From contig NZ_NMUN01000004.1 in NCBI RefSeq assembly GCF_002812725.1, positions 868,001 to 932,000 on the forward strand: a stretch of DNA of 64,000 nucleotides, in the 5' to 3' direction. Positions 1 to 9,450 of this stretch are shown one piece after another. Position 1 is the stretch's first letter; every line of letters starts with the position of its first letter. The DNA is from Microbacterium sp. BR1. GTDB taxonomy: Bacteria > Actinomycetota > Actinomycetes > Actinomycetales > Microbacteriaceae. The position numbers and the translations under genes were made by a program. Under the pieces are notes generated by a model that saw nothing but the letters and a program-made list of their open reading frames with translations, did no database searches and had not been told where the DNA came from.

Positions 1-1871
1 GACGCTCCGCGACCGGCCTCGCGCTTCGAGAGCATCTCGGCCGTGTCTGCGCCCTCGCGCGCCAGCACCTCCGTGATGTCCGCGATGCGCTTGCGCAGCG
101 GGGTGGGGTCGATGCCGTGCTCGAGGTTGTACGCCACCTGCTTCTCACGGCGGCGATCCGTCTCGTCGATCGCCTTTCTCATCGAGTCGGTCATCGTATC
201 GGCGTACATGTGCACCTCACCGGAGACGTTTCGAGCCGCGCGACCGATCGTCTGGATCAGGGATGTCCCGGAACGCAGGAACCCCTCCTTGTCGGCATCG
301 AGGATCGAGACGAGCGACACTTCGGGCAGGTCGAGGCCCTCACGCAGCAGGTTGATGCCCACGAGCACGTCGTACACGCCGGCCCGCAGCTCGGTCAGCA
401 GCTCGACGCGTCGGAGGGTGTCGACATCCGAGTGCAGATAACGGACCCGCACTCCGTGTTCGCCCAGGAAGTCCGTCAACTCTTCCGACATCTTCTTCGT
501 CAGGGTCGTGACGAGCACGCGCTCGTCACGTTCGACACGGAGGCGGATCTGCTCGAGCAGGTCATCGATCTGTCCCTTGGCGGGCTTCACGATGATCTGG
601 GGGTCGACGAGACCCGTCGGGCGGATGATCTGCTCGACGACGCCGTCGGCGATGCCCATCTCGTAACGACCCGGGGTCGCCGAGAGGTACACCGTCTGAC
701 CGACGCGGTTCTTGAACTCGTCCCACCGGAGCGGGCGGTTGTCCATCGCGCTCGGCAGACGGAATCCGTGGTCGACGAGTGTGCGCTTACGAGAGGCGTC
801 CCCCTCGTACATCGCGCCGATCTGCGGCACGGTGACGTGCGACTCGTCGATCACGACGAGGAAGTCGTCGGGGAAGAAGTCGAGCAGACAATGGGGCGCC
901 TCGCCCGGCGCGCGCGCATCGATGTGCCGCGAGTAGTTCTCGATTCCCGAGCAGAAGCCGAGCTGCTGCATCATCTCGAGATCGAAGGTGGTACGCATGC
1001 GCAACCGCTGCGCCTCGAGCAGCTTGCCCTGACCCTCGAGCTCTTTCAGCCGCTGCTCGAGCTCGGTCTCAATCGTGCCGATCGCGCGCTGCATGACATC
1101 GGTGCCCGCGACATAGTGGGAGGCCGGGAAGATCGGGACGGCATCGAGCTTCTCGAGAACGTCGCCCGTGAGCGGATGCAGCCGGTACAACGCCTCGATC
1201 TCGTCGCCGAAGAGCTCGATGCGGATCGCGTACTCCTCGTACACCGGGATGATCTCGATCGTGTCGCCGCGCACGCGGAAGTTGCCGCGCGAGAAGTCGA
1301 CGTCGTTGCGGTTGTACTGCATCGAGATGAACTTGCGGATCAGCGCATCGCGGTCGTACCGCTCCCCCACCTGCAGGGCCACCATGGCGCGCAGGTACTC
1401 CTCGGGGGCACCGAGGCCATAGATGCACGAGACGGTCGACACCACGACGACATCGCGCCGCGACAGGAGCGAGTTGGTCGTCGAGTGCCGCAGGCGCTCG
1501 ACCTCGGAGTTGATCGAGCTGTCTTTCTCGATGAACGTATCGGTCTGCGGCACGTATGCCTCGGGCTGGTAGTAGTCGTAGTACGAGACGAAGTACTCGA
1601 CCGCGTTGTTCGGCATGAGCTCACGGAACTCGTTCGCGAGCTGCGCGGCGAGCGTCTTGTTGTGGGCCAGGATGAGCGTCGGGCGCTGGACCTGCTCGAT
1701 GAGCCACGCTGTCGTGGCCGACTTGCCGGTACCCGTCGCACCGAGCAGCACGACGTCGGTCTCACCCGCGTTGATGCGCTGAGCCAGGTCCGCGATCGCG
1801 GTCGGCTGGTCGCCCGAGGGCTGATACTCGCTGACGACCTCGAAGGGCCGCACGCTGCGCGTGGTCTGCAT
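1..1871 (-). CDS. uvrB: Excinuclease ABC subunit B, 3' end outside window
   Basis: This is the DNA helicase-like subunit of nucleotide excision repair. It receives damaged DNA from UvrA and positions UvrC for incision. The reading frame runs from the ATG at 1871 to the window edge, about 623 codons. Visible signatures are the Walker A stretch [13 protein letters not shown] near residue 40, the beta-hairpin [12 protein letters not shown] that clamps the DNA, the DEAD-like box [10 protein letters not shown], and the helicase motif VI region QTIGRAARN. The family is usually about 670-700 residues, so roughly the last 60 residues, including the C-terminal UVR domain that binds UvrC, lie outside. 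coaE sits just upstream on the same strand with an 82-bp gap, a common actinobacterial neighbour. I saw no convincing LexA box in that gap. Confidence 0.97.
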   Translation of the reverse strand, partial: MQTTRSVRPFEVVSEYQPSGDQPTAIADLAQRINAGETDVVLLGATGTGKSATTAWLIEQVQRPTLILAHNKTLAAQLANEFRELMPNNAVEYFVSYYDYYQPEAYVPQTDTFIEKDSSINSEVERLRHSTTNSLLSRRDVVVVSTVSCIYGLGAPEEYLRAMVALQVGERYDRDALIRKFISMQYNRNDVDFSRGNFRVRGDTIEIIPVYEEYAIRIELFGDEIEALYRLHPLTGDVLEKLDAVPIFPASHYVAGTDVMQRAIGTIETELEQRLKELEGQGKLLEAQRLRMRTTFDLEMMQQLGFCSGIENYSRHIDARAPGEAPHCLLDFFPDDFLVVIDESHVTVPQIGAMYEGDASRKRTLVDHGFRLPSAMDNRPLRWDEFKNRVGQTVYLSATPGRYEMGIADGVVEQIIRPTGLVDPQIIVKPAKGQIDDLLEQIRLRVERDERVLVTTLTKKMSEELTDFLGEHGVRVRYLHSDVDTLRRVELLTELRAGVYDVLVGINLLREGLDLPEVSLVSILDADKEGFLRSGTSLIQTIGRAARNVSGEVHMYADTMTDSMRKAIDETDRRREKQVAYNLEHGIDPTPLRKRIADITEVLAREGADTAEMLSKREAGRGA

Positions 1872-1953
1872 GCTTCGAGCCTATGCGGGGGTTCCGACAC
1901 CGGGCCCGGTGTTCGCGCACCGCGCACGCGCCGGACGCGCGGCCCGCACCGGA

Positions 1954-2562
1954 TCAGCTCCGATCGGGGGTGGTCAGCCGGTTCCACAGCTCGTCGGCCT
2001 GCGCGAGCGTCTGTTCGATCGGTCCGGACGTGTCGATCACCACGTCCGCGATCGCCAGGCGCTCGTCGTCGCTGACCTGCGCGGCGATGCGCGCCGCGGC
2101 CTCCGTCTCGCCCAGGCCCCGCTCCTCTCGCAGGCGCTGAACGCGGAGCGACGCGGGCGCGTGCGCAACGACCACGAGATCCCAGGGATCGCTGCCGCGC
2201 GCCTCGACGAGGAGGGGGACGTCGTAGACGATGACCGCGTCCGGATCGGCGGCACGGGCCTCGGCGAACCGGGCGTGGGAGAGAGCACGGACCGCCGGAT
2301 GCACGATCTCGTTCAGGCGCGCGATCTGGGCGTCGTCTCCGAACACGACGGCCCCGAGCGCGGCGCGATCGAGCGTTCCGTCCGCACGGATGACGTCCGT
2401 GCCGAACTCCTCGGCGATGCGGGCGAGCACGGGAGATCCGGACTGCTGGACCTCGCGCACCAGCGCGTCCGCGTCGACGACGACGGCACCGTGCTCGGCG
2501 AGCCGGCGGGCGATCGTCGACTTTCCCGCGGCGATGCCGCCGGTGAGGGCGATGAGTGGCAT
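1954..2562 (-). CDS. coaE: Dephospho-CoA kinase
   Basis: CoaE catalyses the last step of coenzyme A synthesis, ATP-dependent phosphorylation of the 3'-hydroxyl of dephospho-CoA. The 202-residue protein begins MPLIALTGGIAAGKST, whose GGIAAGKST is the P-loop. It also carries DADALVREV, the substrate-contact region of the family, and VYDVPLLVE in the CoA domain. The length matches the family, about 200 residues. The ATG at 2562 is the only sensible start. It lies upstream of uvrB on the same strand, so the two may be cotranscribed. The function is recognised from family motifs and the confidence is high. Confidence 0.96.
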   Translation of the reverse strand: MPLIALTGGIAAGKSTIARRLAEHGAVVVDADALVREVQQSGSPVLARIAEEFGTDVIRADGTLDRAALGAVVFGDDAQIARLNEIVHPAVRALSHARFAEARAADPDAVIVYDVPLLVEARGSDPWDLVVVAHAPASLRVQRLREERGLGETEAAARIAAQVSDDERLAIADVVIDTSGPIEQTLAQADELWNRLTTPDRS

Positions 2563-3150
2563 GGATCGAGCATGCCACGCCTGGCAGCAACGTCGGAAAG
2601 CGACCCCGTGAACCTCAGGATCGGCTCAAGACGCGACCTGAACACGACCCTGAGCAAGGGCTGAGCCCGTCTTGAGGCACGACCTCTAACGTCATATCTG
2701 TCGCACCGAGCGGGTGGCCTGCAGCACAGCACGCGAGACGCGACAGAGGACGGGAACGAGACGCGGGGGACGTCGGATTCTCGGACAGCAAGACAAAGAA
2801 GGGCGAGAGCCGGGGGGATCTCGCCATTCGATACATCGGTGCCGGCGCCAGCCGTCCATCCATGTCGCTCGCAACCGCTCGTTCCGTGAAGTCCTATCGG
2901 ATTCACCGCAACGGGCAAGAGAAACACGTCTGGGGAGACGTCGAGCGCAGGAAATGGACGGCGGCGGGCCCGTATGTACGGGGTCGGTAATTGCGCGGCG
3001 TGACCCGCATCCGTGACCGCAAACACCACAGCCAGACGGCAAGAGTTAGGAACAAGAGTGCCTGGGGAAGCATTCAGAAGAGTCTTCTGGGATATCATCG
3101 CCGAAGTCAGCGCGCCCGCTCATACGCGTGCCTGGCGGGGAGGGATGTTC
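2563..3150. other. 588-bp gap without a convincing gene
   Basis: This is the only gap over 300 bp in the window. Open frames exist (for example a 100-codon plus-strand frame at 2714-3016), but their peptides are Arg-rich, resemble no family I know, and have no good ribosome site. The stretch carries A-rich runs unlike the neighbouring genes. What can be seen is an array of 11-12-bp direct repeats with a promoter-like pair (2638-2700), an inverted repeat of CTCAAGACG (2625-2633 with 2668-2676), and a small hairpin CAGAAG-AGT-CTTCTG (3075-3089) about 60 bp before the response regulator start. I read it as promoter plus long untranslated leader. A small RNA is possible but unproven. Confidence 0.5.
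2638..2700 (+). promoter_or_regulatory. Direct-repeat array and promoter-like motifs ahead of the response regulator
   Basis: Four hexamers lie on the same face of the helix: CTGAAC (2638), CTGAGC (2650), CTGAGC (2661) and TTGAGG (2672), spaced 12, 11 and 11 bp. Direct repeats with an 11-bp period are the typical binding pattern of OmpR/PhoB-type regulators. The last repeat doubles as a possible -35, with TATCTG 17 bp downstream (2695-2700) as a weak -10. The first gene downstream is an OmpR-type regulator at 3151, so autoregulation is an attractive inference. The promoter call rests on motif resemblance only. Confidence 0.35.
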
Positions 3151-3951
<801 letters not shown>

Positions 3952-4009
3952 AAGACGCACCGCGCCCGAAGCTCTGCATCGGAGCGGATCCCCGATCGGA
4001 TTCAGCTGG

Positions 4010-5176
4010 TCAGACGGCGCCCGCGATCATGACCGAGGCATCCGGACTCGAGGCCGAGCGCACCGCGGCGTCGTTCGCCGCCGTGAAGAGTGCCTCGGAG
4101 TCGTAACCCGCGATGTCACTGACGGCTATTCCGACGCCGAGCACGGGGACCACGGATGTCCCCATCGACCCGAAATCGTCGAGCAGGCGGCGGTGGATCC
4201 GGCTCGCGACACGCCGCGCATCGCCGATCGATGACGGCTGCAGCGCGATGACGATGCCCGAGGCACCCGCGTAGCCGACGATCGCCGAGGTGGGGGCGTA
4301 TCGACGCGAACCGACCCGCCAGGCGTGGGCGATGTCTTGAGCATCGACCGTGCCGAACGCGGTTGCGATTTGGGGCAGGTCGTCGAGACGCACCGAGATC
4401 ACCGCGATGCGTTCGCTGAACGCCGCGGCACGCTGGGTCAGGTCGCCGAACAGTTTGGTGAACGAATCGTCGTCGTAGAGACCGTCGGCATCGAGCAACA
4501 GCGTCGTGCTGTCGCCGCGCCCGCGCAGGCGCGCCTGACCCGACCGCAGGACCGACATGGATACGACAGCGACGATCGTCAGGATGATCGTCAGGAACGA
4601 TGTGGTGATCGTCCCGAACCAGGTCAGGAAGAACGGGTCGGCCGGACCCACGGTCACGAACACGACGGATCGCGCGACGTAGTACGCGCACTGCACCCCC
4701 AGGACGAGCGTCAGCGCAACGGTGGAAGCGCTCCGCCCCATGGCCGATCGCCGGGACTCGACCGCGCCCAGGCCCGCGAGCACGGCGAGGGCGATGAACA
4801 TCACGAGCGCGCCCGCCCAGGCCCCCCCGTTCGGGCCGTCGACCAGGGACGCGACCAGCACCGCCGCGGCAGCGCCCGCGACGATCCACGCCGACACGCT
4901 CAGGGATCGTCCGTTGTAGCTCCGCGACCCGAGCCACAGACAGCCGGTGCCGACGACGAAGGCGGCATTTCCGAGCGCGATCGCGATGCCGGCCTGGTCG
5001 GATGCAACCCAGGCCAGGTAGCACAGCGTGGTCAGGATCGCCGCGATGAAAGCGAGAGACCAAATACGTCCGGCCCCGGTGTCGCGTCGCAGCACCGTGT
5101 CCAGCACGAACTGGACCCCCGCCACGATGACGACGACGGCGGTGCAGAGCGAGATCGAGAACATGTCGAAGACCAT
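4010..5176 (-). CDS. Membrane protein with degenerate GGDEF-like domain
   Basis: The protein is 388 residues. About six hydrophobic segments fill residues 1-205, followed by a soluble domain of about 170 residues laid out like a diguanylate cyclase domain: a start resembling the D-LTGL-NR box (LLLDADGLYDDDSF), a central VISVRLDDLP strand, and an end resembling the S-G-A strand (VLGVGIAVSD) plus AANDAA. Where GGDEF should stand the sequence reads GYAGASGIVI, so cyclase activity is very unlikely. It starts at the ATG at 5176, sharing one base with the stop codon of the histidine kinase (TGATG), so the two are translationally coupled. A role as a sensory partner or c-di-GMP/nucleotide-binding accessory of that kinase is inference. 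An ATG four codons downstream is an alternative start. Confidence 0.8.
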   Translation of the reverse strand: MVFDMFSISLCTAVVVIVAGVQFVLDTVLRRDTGAGRIWSLAFIAAILTTLCYLAWVASDQAGIAIALGNAAFVVGTGCLWLGSRSYNGRSLSVSAWIVAGAAAAVLVASLVDGPNGGAWAGALVMFIALAVLAGLGAVESRRSAMGRSASTVALTLVLGVQCAYYVARSVVFVTVGPADPFFLTWFGTITTSFLTIILTIVAVVSMSVLRSGQARLRGRGDSTTLLLDADGLYDDDSFTKLFGDLTQRAAAFSERIAVISVRLDDLPQIATAFGTVDAQDIAHAWRVGSRRYAPTSAIVGYAGASGIVIALQPSSIGDARRVASRIHRRLLDDFGSMGTSVVPVLGVGIAVSDIAGYDSEALFTAANDAAVRSASSPDASVMIAGAV

Positions 5177-6816
5177 CAGGCTTCTCCCCGGGGGTCGGTG
5201 GCGGGCAGTCGCACGATGAAGGTCGCGCCCTCGCCGGATCGTGTCTGGACGGTGATCTCGCCGCCGGATGCACGGACGATGTCGCGGGTGATCGCGAGTC
5301 CGAGCCCGCTGCCGTGGGTGGTCGTCTTTCGGACGGCATCCGCCCGGAAGAAGCGTTCGAAGAGGCGCGGCAGCTCCTGCTCGCTGATTCCGGGGCCGTC
5401 GTCTCGCACCACGATCCAGGCGTGCAGCCCGTCGGATGTCAGCCCCACCTCGATGTGGCCACCGTCGTCGTTGTACTTCACCGCGTTCGAGAGCAGGTTG
5501 TCCATGACCTGACGGATGCGGTGCGGGTCGGCGAATGCCGGAGCGGACTCCACACCCGACGCGTCGATCGTGATGCGCCGTTCGCCCGCCGGCGGGATGA
5601 CGGCCTCGATCGACGCCATGACCACCTCCGACAGGTCGCACATCTGAGGCGTCACGGACAGGTCCACACCCTGCCGCGACTCGGCCGAGGCCGTGAGGAT
5701 GTCGGAAACGAGCTCGAGCAGCCGACTGGCGTTGCGTTCGGCGACCTCGAGGCTCCGGCGGGCGGTCGGTGCGAGCGACTCCTCGTCGAGCGCCAGGTCG
5801 AGATATCCGATGATCGATGTCAGCGGCGTGCGCAGTTCGTGCGAGACGGATGCGACGAGATCCTCGCGTGCGCGAAGTGCGAGCTCTTCGGTCGTGACGT
5901 CGCGCGAGATGACGATCGTGCCGGCATCCTGTCCATTGACGTCCTGGATGCGGCGGGCCGTCATGCTGAGCGCGCGGCGCTTGTCGTCTCCCGGCTCGCC
6001 GTACCAGACCAGTTCGTTCTCGAACAGCTCGCCCGCACGGGCCCGCGCGAGAGGCATCTCGTCCGCGAGCAGGCGCGTGACACCGTCCGCGCCGAAGGCC
6101 GCCGCTTCCGCGCCCCGCGATCGTGCGCGCTGCAGCCGCGCGTGTGCCTCGTTGGTGACGGCGAGCGAACCGTCGGGAGAGATCCGGATCACGCCGAAGT
6201 CGACCGCGTCCAGCGCATCCGTGACGATGTCTTCCTGCCGACGCGCGCGCTCGACCGATCGCTCGAGATTGCGGGACTGTTTGTCGAGCAGCTCCCGTTG
6301 AGCCGACGAGCGCCGGGCCGCGAGGTACGCGATCGTGGCGACCGCACCGACCGAGATGGGCAACAGCAACGTCGTGGCCGTGATCTCCTGGCTCGGGCTG
6401 ATCGCCAGCAAGAGCCAGAACAGGGCCGAGATGCTGGCGACCGCGAGGATGGTGCCCGTGACCCCGTACATGTACGCGATCCACATGGCCGGAAACGCCC
6501 ACAGGAGTCCCAGACCGGATTCGGGTGACGCGTAGCGCAGGATGGCGATCGCGAAGATGTCGATCGCCGGGATCACGGCCGTCATGTACGGCGGGAACTT
6601 GTTCCACGGGACGACCAGGGCCGCACCCGTTGCCGCGAACGCGACGCCCAGGCCCAGGACGAACGCATCGAAATTCTGCGCCTGCTGCAGCGCGAGGATG
6701 AACAGCGAACCGAGCAGCACGATGCTGCCGAGCAGAACCTGGTTCTGCACCACCGTGCGTTCGCGGATACTGCCGTGAAGGCGGGAGCGACGCGCGAGAG
6801 CAGCGTCGGAGGTCAT
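5176..6816 (-). CDS. Membrane sensor histidine kinase
   Basis: This is a 546-residue kinase with about six transmembrane segments (residues 28-165), a coiled linker (about 170-200), a PAS-like domain (about 205-310), a HisKA dimerisation domain with the phospho-acceptor His326 in SVSHELRTPLTS, and an HATPase domain with DNLLSNAVKYN (N box), DDGPGIS (G1), FERFFR (F box) and GSGLGLAI (G2). All catalytic boxes are intact. The multi-helix N-terminus without an extracytoplasmic loop suggests sensing in or near the membrane. It is the first gene of a two-gene operon with the degenerate GGDEF protein. The response regulator at 3151 is the likely target. The stimulus cannot be read from the sequence. 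Confidence 0.93.
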   Translation of the reverse strand: MTSDAALARRSRLHGSIRERTVVQNQVLLGSIVLLGSLFILALQQAQNFDAFVLGLGVAFAATGAALVVPWNKFPPYMTAVIPAIDIFAIAILRYASPESGLGLLWAFPAMWIAYMYGVTGTILAVASISALFWLLLAISPSQEITATTLLLPISVGAVATIAYLAARRSSAQRELLDKQSRNLERSVERARRQEDIVTDALDAVDFGVIRISPDGSLAVTNEAHARLQRARSRGAEAAAFGADGVTRLLADEMPLARARAGELFENELVWYGEPGDDKRRALSMTARRIQDVNGQDAGTIVISRDVTTEELALRAREDLVASVSHELRTPLTSIIGYLDLALDEESLAPTARRSLEVAERNASRLLELVSDILTASAESRQGVDLSVTPQMCDLSEVVMASIEAVIPPAGERRITIDASGVESAPAFADPHRIRQVMDNLLSNAVKYNDDGGHIEVGLTSDGLHAWIVVRDDGPGISEQELPRLFERFFRADAVRKTTTHGSGLGLAITRDIVRASGGEITVQTRSGEGATFIVRLPATDPRGEA

Positions 6817-6867
6817 TTCTGAAACTTACCGTGCCGAGGCCCGACGAGGTGCGAGCCACGCAGACCG

Positions 6868-8499
6868 TTACCCGCGCTCGGGCACCGTAGGCTCGGTCCT
6901 CCCCGACGCATCCTGCGTCTCGTAGAGCGAGACCAGCTCACGCTCACGGCTGTGCGGAGGCAGGAAGAAAGCGACGAGACCCGCGCCCAGCGCGATCGCG
7001 ATAGCACCCACGAGGTATGCGAAGAGGGCGCCGGAGACCAGGCTGTGACTGGCCGCGGCCAGGATCTCGTCCTTGTACTGCGGGTACTGGTCGGCCACGT
7101 GCAGCGCGGAAGCGAAGGATGCCTGAAGTGCGGTCGTCACGCTGTCGCTGATCTGCGAGGCCTGGGGGCTCGCGGCGATCGAGCGAGCGAATGCGGCGGC
7201 GAAACCGGTCGCGAGGATCGCCCCGAGAAGCGCCTGCATGATGGACCCGCCGAGGTCGCGCTGCAGATCGGACGTCGCCGAGGCCATCCCGACCCGGCGC
7301 ACGGGTGTGCTCTCGGTGAGCGCCCGCGAGGCCGGTGTCATCGCGAACGCTGCGCCGGCACCGATGACGAGGAACCCGAACCCTATCAGCGGATACGGCG
7401 TCTGCTCACGCCAGAACAGCATCGTGACGAACCCGACGAAGACGAGCGCGTACCCGACGAGCATCGTCACGCGGGAGCCGCGGGCCGTGACCAACCGGGC
7501 CGAGATCGGCGCGACGACCAGAAGACCCACGGCCGCGGGAACGACCGCGAGACCCGCCTCGAGCGTGTCGTATCCGAGGATGTTCTGCAGAAACTGCTGA
7601 CCCACGAACATCGCGCCCATGAGCGATCCGAACACGATCGTGCCAGCCGTAGCGGGCACCCAGAAGAGTCTGCGGCGCGCGACCCGCAGGTCGTAGAGCG
7701 GATGAGCCGTGACCGCCTGGCGCCACCCGAACAACACCAGCAAGATCAGCGCCGAGAGAAGCAGGACGGCGCCCACGAGCACCTGCCCCGGCGCGAACAC
7801 CATGCTGATGCCCAGGACGAGCGCGGCGATCGCGAACGTCGCGAGCACTCCCCCACGGTGGTCGACGGGATCACTCGACTCCTTCACGTGCGCGGGCACC
7901 AGGATCGCGACGAGGACGAGAGCCGTGGCCGCGATGGGCAGCGCGAGAAGGAATGCCGAACCCCACCAGAACGCCTGCAGCAGCAGCCCGGCGAGCACGG
8001 AGCCGACGACCGTGGCCATCGCGCTGACGCTCGACCAGAGCGCGATGGCGCCCGTGCGCTTCGGCCCATTGGTCCAGAGCGCGGTGATGAGCGAGAGCGT
8101 CGTGGGGTAGGCCATGCCGGCCGCGATGCCCGTGAAGATCCGCGCCGCGATGAGCAGCTCGACCGAGGGGGCGAACGCGGAGAAGAGGCTCGCCACGACC
8201 GTGAGCGCGAGGCCGAGCATCAACAGCTGCTTGCGGCCGTACCGGTCCGCCAGCGCGCCGAGGTAGAGCACCGACATCGCGAGGCCGAGCGAGCAGCCGA
8301 GGGCGACGAGATTGAGGGATGTCTGACCGGCGCCGAACGCGTCGCCGATGTCCGGCAGCGCGATGTTCGCCGCCGCCAGGTTGATGTTGCACACCAGCGC
8401 GGCGAGGATCAGCGACGACAGCACCCAGGGGGCGCGTCGAGGTGCGTCAGCAGCGGCCGTATCGGCAACTCCGGGCGGAAGCGGGGCCGCATCGGTCAT
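6868..8499 (-). CDS. MFS drug-efflux type transporter (14-TM)
   Basis: This 543-residue major facilitator has about 14 hydrophobic helices, the DHA2/QacA-EmrB type of proton-driven exporter. The loop 2-3 signature appears as LGALADRYGRKQLL, and the helix 5 motif C region as AIALWSSVSAMATVVGSVLAGLLL. The N-terminus has about 25 polar, Ala/Pro-rich residues before the first helix (SSLILAALVCNINLAAANIALP). The tail is short and charged. It ends 51 bp before the histidine kinase start, so cotranscription is possible. The substrate cannot be deduced. Related proteins export antiseptics, dyes or antibiotics. Confidence 0.88.
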   Translation of the reverse strand: MTDAAPLPPGVADTAAADAPRRAPWVLSSLILAALVCNINLAAANIALPDIGDAFGAGQTSLNLVALGCSLGLAMSVLYLGALADRYGRKQLLMLGLALTVVASLFSAFAPSVELLIAARIFTGIAAGMAYPTTLSLITALWTNGPKRTGAIALWSSVSAMATVVGSVLAGLLLQAFWWGSAFLLALPIAATALVLVAILVPAHVKESSDPVDHRGGVLATFAIAALVLGISMVFAPGQVLVGAVLLLSALILLVLFGWRQAVTAHPLYDLRVARRRLFWVPATAGTIVFGSLMGAMFVGQQFLQNILGYDTLEAGLAVVPAAVGLLVVAPISARLVTARGSRVTMLVGYALVFVGFVTMLFWREQTPYPLIGFGFLVIGAGAAFAMTPASRALTESTPVRRVGMASATSDLQRDLGGSIMQALLGAILATGFAAAFARSIAASPQASQISDSVTTALQASFASALHVADQYPQYKDEILAAASHSLVSGALFAYLVGAIAIALGAGLVAFFLPPHSRERELVSLYETQDASGRTEPTVPERG

Positions 8500-8561
8500 G
8501 GCATCACGATAGCGCCCGCGGCGGTTCGCGATCGGCCGCCCGGGCCGCGTATACAGGTTTC

Positions 8562-9284
8562 ATGAGTTCACATTCCGCCCCCGCATCCGATCGCCGTCCC
8601 GTCGCCCTGGTCACGGGCGCTTCGGGAGGCATCGGTGGCGCGATCGTGCGAGATCTGGCGAACACCCACCGGGTCGTCGCCGTCGGCCGCGACGAGCAAG
8701 CGCTCGCGCGGCTGGCCGCCGATACCGGAGCCGAAACACGGATCGTCGAGCTGACGGATGCGAACGCGATCGACAGCCTGGCGGCACAGTTCGATCGGCT
8801 CGACGTGCTCGTCCACGCGGCCGCGATCGCCGATGTCCGCTCGGTCGAGCAGGCGACGGCCGACGATTGGGAGCGACAGCTGAGCATCAACGTCGTCTCG
8901 CCCGCGCTTCTGACGCGGGCGACGCTGCCGCTCATCCGTCGCAGCGCAGGCACCGTGATCTTCATCGGATCCGGTTCCGGAACCCGGCCCACGGCCGGAA
9001 GCGCGATCTACACCGCCTCGAAGTTCGCGCTCCGCGCCATCGCCGATGTCCTGCGACTGGACGAAGCGCGACACCGCGTCCGCGTCGTCACCGTCGCACC
9101 GGGACCGACCGACACGGCCATGCAGCGCACCATGGTGGCGGATGCCGGGGGAACCTATGTTCCCGAGCGCTACATCCGTCCGGAATCGGTCGCGCGCGAG
9201 GTGCGCCACGTCGTGGACGCGCCGTCGGACGTCCACATCACGCATGTCGCCGTGCGGCCGCGCGTCGAGGTGCCCCGCGCCTGA
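8562..9284 (+). CDS. SDR family oxidoreductase
   Basis: This is a classical short-chain dehydrogenase/reductase of 240 residues. The Rossmann motif TGASGGIGGAI lies near residue 17, HAAAIAD replaces the usual NNAG, and the active-site Ser with YTASK (catalytic Tyr and Lys) and VAPGPTDTAM follow. The co-factor is probably NADP(H), because VGRDEQAL places an Arg after the second strand. The substrate is unknown. It is divergent from the MFS gene with 62 bp between starts. TATACA ends six bases before the ATG and no ribosome site is visible, so the mRNA may be leaderless. A palindromic repeat follows 28 bp after the stop. Confidence 0.88.
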   Translation: MSSHSAPASDRRPVALVTGASGGIGGAIVRDLANTHRVVAVGRDEQALARLAADTGAETRIVELTDANAIDSLAAQFDRLDVLVHAAAIADVRSVEQATADDWERQLSINVVSPALLTRATLPLIRRSAGTVIFIGSGSGTRPTAGSAIYTASKFALRAIADVLRLDEARHRVRVVTVAPGPTDTAMQRTMVADAGGTYVPERYIRPESVAREVRHVVDAPSDVHITHVAVRPRVEVPRA

Positions 9285-9311
9285 CACAGAGTACGCGGGC
9301 CGCGCCGCGCC

Positions 9312-9372
9312 CGCGAACGGTCGCGATTCGTCGTGTGCACGGCGAGTGAACGGCGGGTCGCGACCGCTCGCG
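9312..9372. repeat. Dispersed palindromic repeat, copy 1 (diverged)
   Basis: The outer arms CGCGAACGGTCGCGA (9312-9326) and TCGCGACCGCTCGCG (9358-9372) pair with one mismatch, while the inner part has drifted (GATTCGTCGTG against GAACGGCGGGTC). It lies between the convergent SDR and rpsA genes but is separate from the rpsA terminator at 9396-9429. It is the most degraded of five copies in the window. Confidence 0.8.
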
Positions 9373-9395
9373 CCCCTGTTTCCCTCGGCAACGCC

Positions 9396-9429
9396 ACAGG
9401 GGCCGAGGTCCGAAGACCCCGACCCCTGT
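9396..9429 (-). terminator. rpsA terminator hairpin with UUCG loop
   Basis: On the minus strand, 15 bases (ending GGGGTC) pair with 15 bases (starting GACCTC) around a TTCG tetraloop. The two non-Watson-Crick positions are both G-U pairs, so the RNA stem is fully paired. It starts 21 bases after the rpsA stop. There is no U-run, as is usual for terminators in high-GC actinobacteria. Confidence 0.8.
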
Positions 9430-9450
9430 CGGTCGTTGCGGATTCGCGGC

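Noticed and set aside
117..2075. Long plus-strand frame opposite uvrB and coaE
   Set aside because: Shadow of the real minus-strand genes; uvrB and coaE motifs are complete in their own frames.
2714..3016. 100-codon plus-strand frame before the response regulator
   Set aside because: Arg/Gly-rich peptide without ribosome site or recognisable similarity; treated as leader sequence.
9312..9372. Palindrome copy 1 as the rpsA terminator
   Set aside because: A separate, better placed hairpin (9396-9429) with UUCG loop directly follows rpsA; the palindrome family also occurs at divergent and tandem sites.
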